DNA of 64,000 nt, taken from Brumimicrobium sp041655765 (GTDB lineage: Bacteria; Bacteroidota; Bacteroidia; Flavobacteriales_D; Crocinitomicaceae). The notes below the pieces were generated by a model. It did no database searches. It saw only the letters and a list, made by a program, of their open reading frames with translations, and had not been told where the DNA came from. Within the stretch, counting starts at the first letter, position 1. Each line of letters opens with the position of its first letter. A program made the position numbers and the translations under genes. The stretch is taken from assembly GCA_041655765.1 (NCBI GenBank), contig JBBAEU010000011.1:20236-84235 (forward strand), in the 5' to 3' direction. Shown here piece by piece: positions 62,070-64,000 of this stretch.

Positions 62070-63530
62070 TTAGTAGCTATTAAAATATCGCCTAGAATTC
62101 CCTCCAAAATGATCTCTTGTGCCACCTGTTGGGTCATCGAAATTTATATTTGGAGTATCCCTTCTGTTTAATTCGTATTGCCAACGCTTATTTTGAAGTT
62201 CACCCAACATATCGCTATGCAATAGTTGGTAATGATTATTCAAATTGGTTGGATTATAGAATATAAATCGTCTGTTGCTGTAATTTTTAATTCTGTCATA
62301 TTGCCAAATTTCGTACGGATATTCAGCAGGGGAAGAAGCTTCATCGTAAATGCTGTTTGGCGCACCATATTGTAGGTAAACACGACCCCTATCTGTTTCA
62401 AAACCAACCTGATAGTTTGTGGCGTATAAACGCTCAACCAATTGTACTTGAGCTTTATATTTCATCCATTCACCGTATGGATCTTTTGAACTTACATTAA
62501 GCCAAAAAGCTTGTAGATATTTAAAGTTTTTTTCTTGATTTTTTTCTTTCAAAAGAGAAAGGATATTTTTTACTTCACGTTGACCAGAAATTGGAATCAG
62601 ACTTGCTACGTAGTAAGCTGATGAATCTGGCGTGATACTCTCTCTGAATTTCGGATCCATAATAACATTGTCAAAAGACAAATCATTGACTTCGTCGGTA
62701 TTGTTTCTATCAAAATCAAATGAAGAACGAGCCAAAATTGTTTTATTTTTATCGAGAATATTTAGCTCTAACGTGTATGAACCTTTTGGAAGAGAGCTGA
62801 TATCAATCACTTTAGACACTGGGCGAACAGATGTTGTTTTATAGCGATAATATCTCGTGTATTCTGTTAAATCGATGGATGTATCATTTCCAATCAATTT
62901 TTGTTCAACAATGTATATAGAATCGTCTATATATTTATCTGAATTATAGACTTCCCAATAGTACAATAGGTTCTGAAGTTCAGTAGGATAGTAGTTCCCA
63001 ATCATTGGAACGACATCATACCCGATTTTTGTAAAAATATTTGGTTCGCCATAGGTAGGTATAATTGATTCTGCTGCAATAATTTGAGAAACAGCCAAAC
63101 CATCTGAAATATTCTCTATGTCAATTGATTTTGATATTCTGCTAGCTTCGTGTTCTGAGTTTAAATCTTTAATAATTAATTCAAATTGATATTTACCCGG
63201 TTGGAGGCTATATCTTTGGATATCATAAAAATCCTCAACAAGGCTGTCAATAACGAGTGGACTTTTCAATAAGTATCTATCTGCCACCACGATATCACCA
63301 TTTTGGCTATAAATTTGAGTAATATCCAATTCTGCAAATGTTGAATCGTTTCGAGAGATATAATTTAAGGTATAACCATAAAAATTGAGTCCTGTTTCAA
63401 TATAAGATCCACTTTCGGGTGTATAAAATTGAGATTGGCTGAGGTAAACCTTCATTTGTTTATCTTGACCCAAAGCAAATCCTGTGAAAAGAAGTAAAAA
63501 TATAAGGTTATTTAATTTTAATTTTATCAT
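62070..63530 (-). CDS. GWxTD domain-containing exported protein
   Basis: 486 residues from the ATG at 63530. Signal peptide (1-21, ending ALGQ). Two beta-sandwich regions (about 25-300) precede the C-terminal GWxTD domain, whose signature reads GFETDRGRVYLQYGAPN, with Phe in place of the usual Trp. Function is unknown; these proteins occur in Bacteroidota and other groups with surface or envelope genes. The farther start at 63581 adds a non-conserved stretch and overlaps the -7 box. Co-transcribed with the glycosyltransferase. Confidence 0.85.
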   Translation of the reverse strand: MIKLKLNNLIFLLLFTGFALGQDKQMKVYLSQSQFYTPESGSYIETGLNFYGYTLNYISRNDSTFAELDITQIYSQNGDIVVADRYLLKSPLVIDSLVEDFYDIQRYSLQPGKYQFELIIKDLNSEHEASRISKSIDIENISDGLAVSQIIAAESIIPTYGEPNIFTKIGYDVVPMIGNYYPTELQNLLYYWEVYNSDKYIDDSIYIVEQKLIGNDTSIDLTEYTRYYRYKTTSVRPVSKVIDISSLPKGSYTLELNILDKNKTILARSSFDFDRNNTDEVNDLSFDNVIMDPKFRESITPDSSAYYVASLIPISGQREVKNILSLLKEKNQEKNFKYLQAFWLNVSSKDPYGEWMKYKAQVQLVERLYATNYQVGFETDRGRVYLQYGAPNSIYDEASSPAEYPYEIWQYDRIKNYSNRRFIFYNPTNLNNHYQLLHSDMLGELQNKRWQYELNRRDTPNINFDDPTGGTRDHFGGNSRRYFNSY

Positions 63531-63550
63531 TCTGAATTCTAATAGAAAAC

Positions 63551-63558
63551 CAAAGTTA
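63551..63558 (-). promoter_or_regulatory. -7 box (TAACTTTG) for GWxTD-glycosyltransferase
   Basis: An exact TAnnTTTG match on the minus strand, 20 bases before the ATG at 63530. Confidence 0.55.
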
Positions 63559-63728
63559 ATATTTTTTGGTGTTATCAACAAAAATCAAGCCTTTCTAAAT
63601 TTATTTATAACAAAAATTAACCACGAGGTTTATGTTTATTTTATCAGACTAAGCAATTTAACTGGTCTGACAAAAAAGGTTTTAAAAAAAATAAACGTCT
63701 TTTTTGTTTGCAATAAAAAAAGTATTGT

Positions 63729-63736
63729 TACTTTTG
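63729..63736 (+). promoter_or_regulatory. -7 box (TACTTTTG) for tRNA-Ser
   Basis: An exact TAnnTTTG match ending four bases before the first base of the mature tRNA. Confidence 0.6.
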
Positions 63737-63740
63737 CCCC

Positions 63741-63825
63741 GGAGGAATGGTAGAGCGGTTGAATACACCGGTCTTGAAAACCGGCATACCGAAAGGTATC
63801 GGGGGTTCGAATCCCTCTTCCTCCG
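63741..63825 (+). tRNA. tRNA-Ser(UGA)
   Basis: 85 bases. Acceptor GGAGGAA (63741-63747) pairs with TTCCTCC (63818-63824), discriminator G. The anticodon loop CTTGAAAA gives TGA. A long variable arm (ATACCGAAAGGTAT) marks a class II tRNA, and the T loop TTCGAAT is normal. The 3' CCA is not encoded (only CA follows). Confidence 0.96.
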
Positions 63826-63868
63826 CAGAGACTTTAGTGAAAGCTAAGGTCTTTTTTTTTGATGATGC
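63810..63868 (+). repeat. Direct repeat, first copy: tRNA-Ser 3' end plus terminator
   Basis: 59 bp containing the last 16 bases of the tRNA, the terminator and flank. It recurs 132 bases on, with one mismatch visible before the window ends. Confidence 0.9.
63829..63860 (+). terminator. Terminator of tRNA-Ser
   Basis: AGACTTTAG (63829-63837) pairs with CTAAGGTCT (63844-63852, one wobble) and is followed by nine T residues. An identical hairpin recurs at 63961-63992. Confidence 0.85.
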
Positions 63869-63903
63869 TTAAACTTTGCTAAGATTGAGGGATGAGAACC
63901 TCA

Positions 63904-64000
63904 GGGGTTCGTGCCGTAACGTAGTGAAGACCAGCGAAGCTAATCCCTCTTCCTCCGCAGAGACTTTAGTGAAAGCTAAGGTCTTTTTTTTTGATAATGC
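63904..64000 (+). repeat. Direct repeat, second copy: tRNA-Ser remnant with 30-base insert
   Basis: GGGGTTCG (63904-63911) matches the T stem and loop of the tRNA, 30 extra bases follow (63912-63941), then the T-loop remainder, acceptor 3' strand and terminator continue (63942-64000). There is no 5' half, so this is not a functional tRNA. The copy runs to the window edge. Confidence 0.8.

Noticed and set aside
63904..63960. A second functional tRNA-Ser gene
   Set aside because: There is no 5' acceptor strand, D arm or anticodon arm, and the T loop is broken by a 30-base insert.
1..64000. CRISPR arrays, rRNA genes, retrons or a replication origin
   Set aside because: No regularly spaced repeats, rRNA sequence, reverse transcriptase or DnaA-box cluster was seen on reading the window.

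Overview
The window is a low-GC chromosomal segment from a member of the Bacteroidota, most likely Flavobacteriales. The evidence is a GldH gliding lipoprotein next to RicT, a subtilisin with a type IX secretion tail, a GWxTD protein, a SprA-like outer-membrane protein, many short signal-peptide lipoproteins, and recurrent TAnnTTTG (Bacteroidota -7) promoter boxes. No genus is assigned.

Layout. 1-8.2 kb: the 3' end of rpoC, a DUF3467 protein, dihydrolipoyl dehydrogenase (lpdA), a 1152-residue outer-membrane protein, and the magnesium transporter mgtE behind a long, hairpin-bearing leader. 8.2-15.7 kb: a tandem UspA protein, the mrp-nifU Fe-S assembly pair, a lipoprotein, recQ, an M20 amidohydrolase and a metallo-beta-lactamase-fold hydrolase. 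15.7-20.7 kb: a lipoprotein, a LytS/LytTR-type two-component pair with a periplasmic propeller sensor, and an acyltransferase. 20.9-32.3 kb: housekeeping (fbaA-accD, a secreted subtilisin, a CoA-transferase B subunit, ricT-gldH, xerD, aroQ, acpP-fabF-rnc, engB).

32.25-36.62 kb is the clearest accessory region. It lies between the convergent genes engB and a SUFU-domain gene and is bounded by two nested pairs of direct repeats (51 bp outer, about 80 bp inner). Inside are three lipoprotein genes (a cysteine-rich protein, a large probable propeller lipoprotein, a CxxC protein), an intact IS4-type insertion sequence with a 7-bp target duplication, and a non-coding stretch rich in inverted repeats.

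36.6-41 kb: SUFU protein, menB, a c-type cytochrome lipoprotein with a DUF4920 lipoprotein, and a zeta-toxin-like kinase overlapping an unlisted 52-codon gene. 41-51.2 kb: a DEAD-box helicase, lipoprotein, thioesterase, tatD-ansA, an epimerase, an alkyltransferase-like protein with trmB, a copper-type P-ATPase with a small HMA chaperone, and a radical SAM/SPASM protein. 51.2-64 kb: a YhaN/YhaO (SbcCD-like) pair, a DUF5686 outer-membrane protein with a cyclophilin-FKBP lipoprotein, a small XRE regulator with a palindromic operator, a lipoprotein, a glycosyltransferase, a GWxTD protein, and tRNA-Ser(UGA) followed by a duplicated tRNA 3' end.

Most genes form short operons; convergent neighbours are often only a few bases apart. 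Several genes carry a TAnnTTTG-like box exactly four bases before the ATG, which suggests leaderless mRNAs. The best candidates for something undescribed are the engB/SUFU island with its lipoprotein module, the zeta-kinase/small-protein pair, the mgtE leader and the tRNA-Ser repeat.
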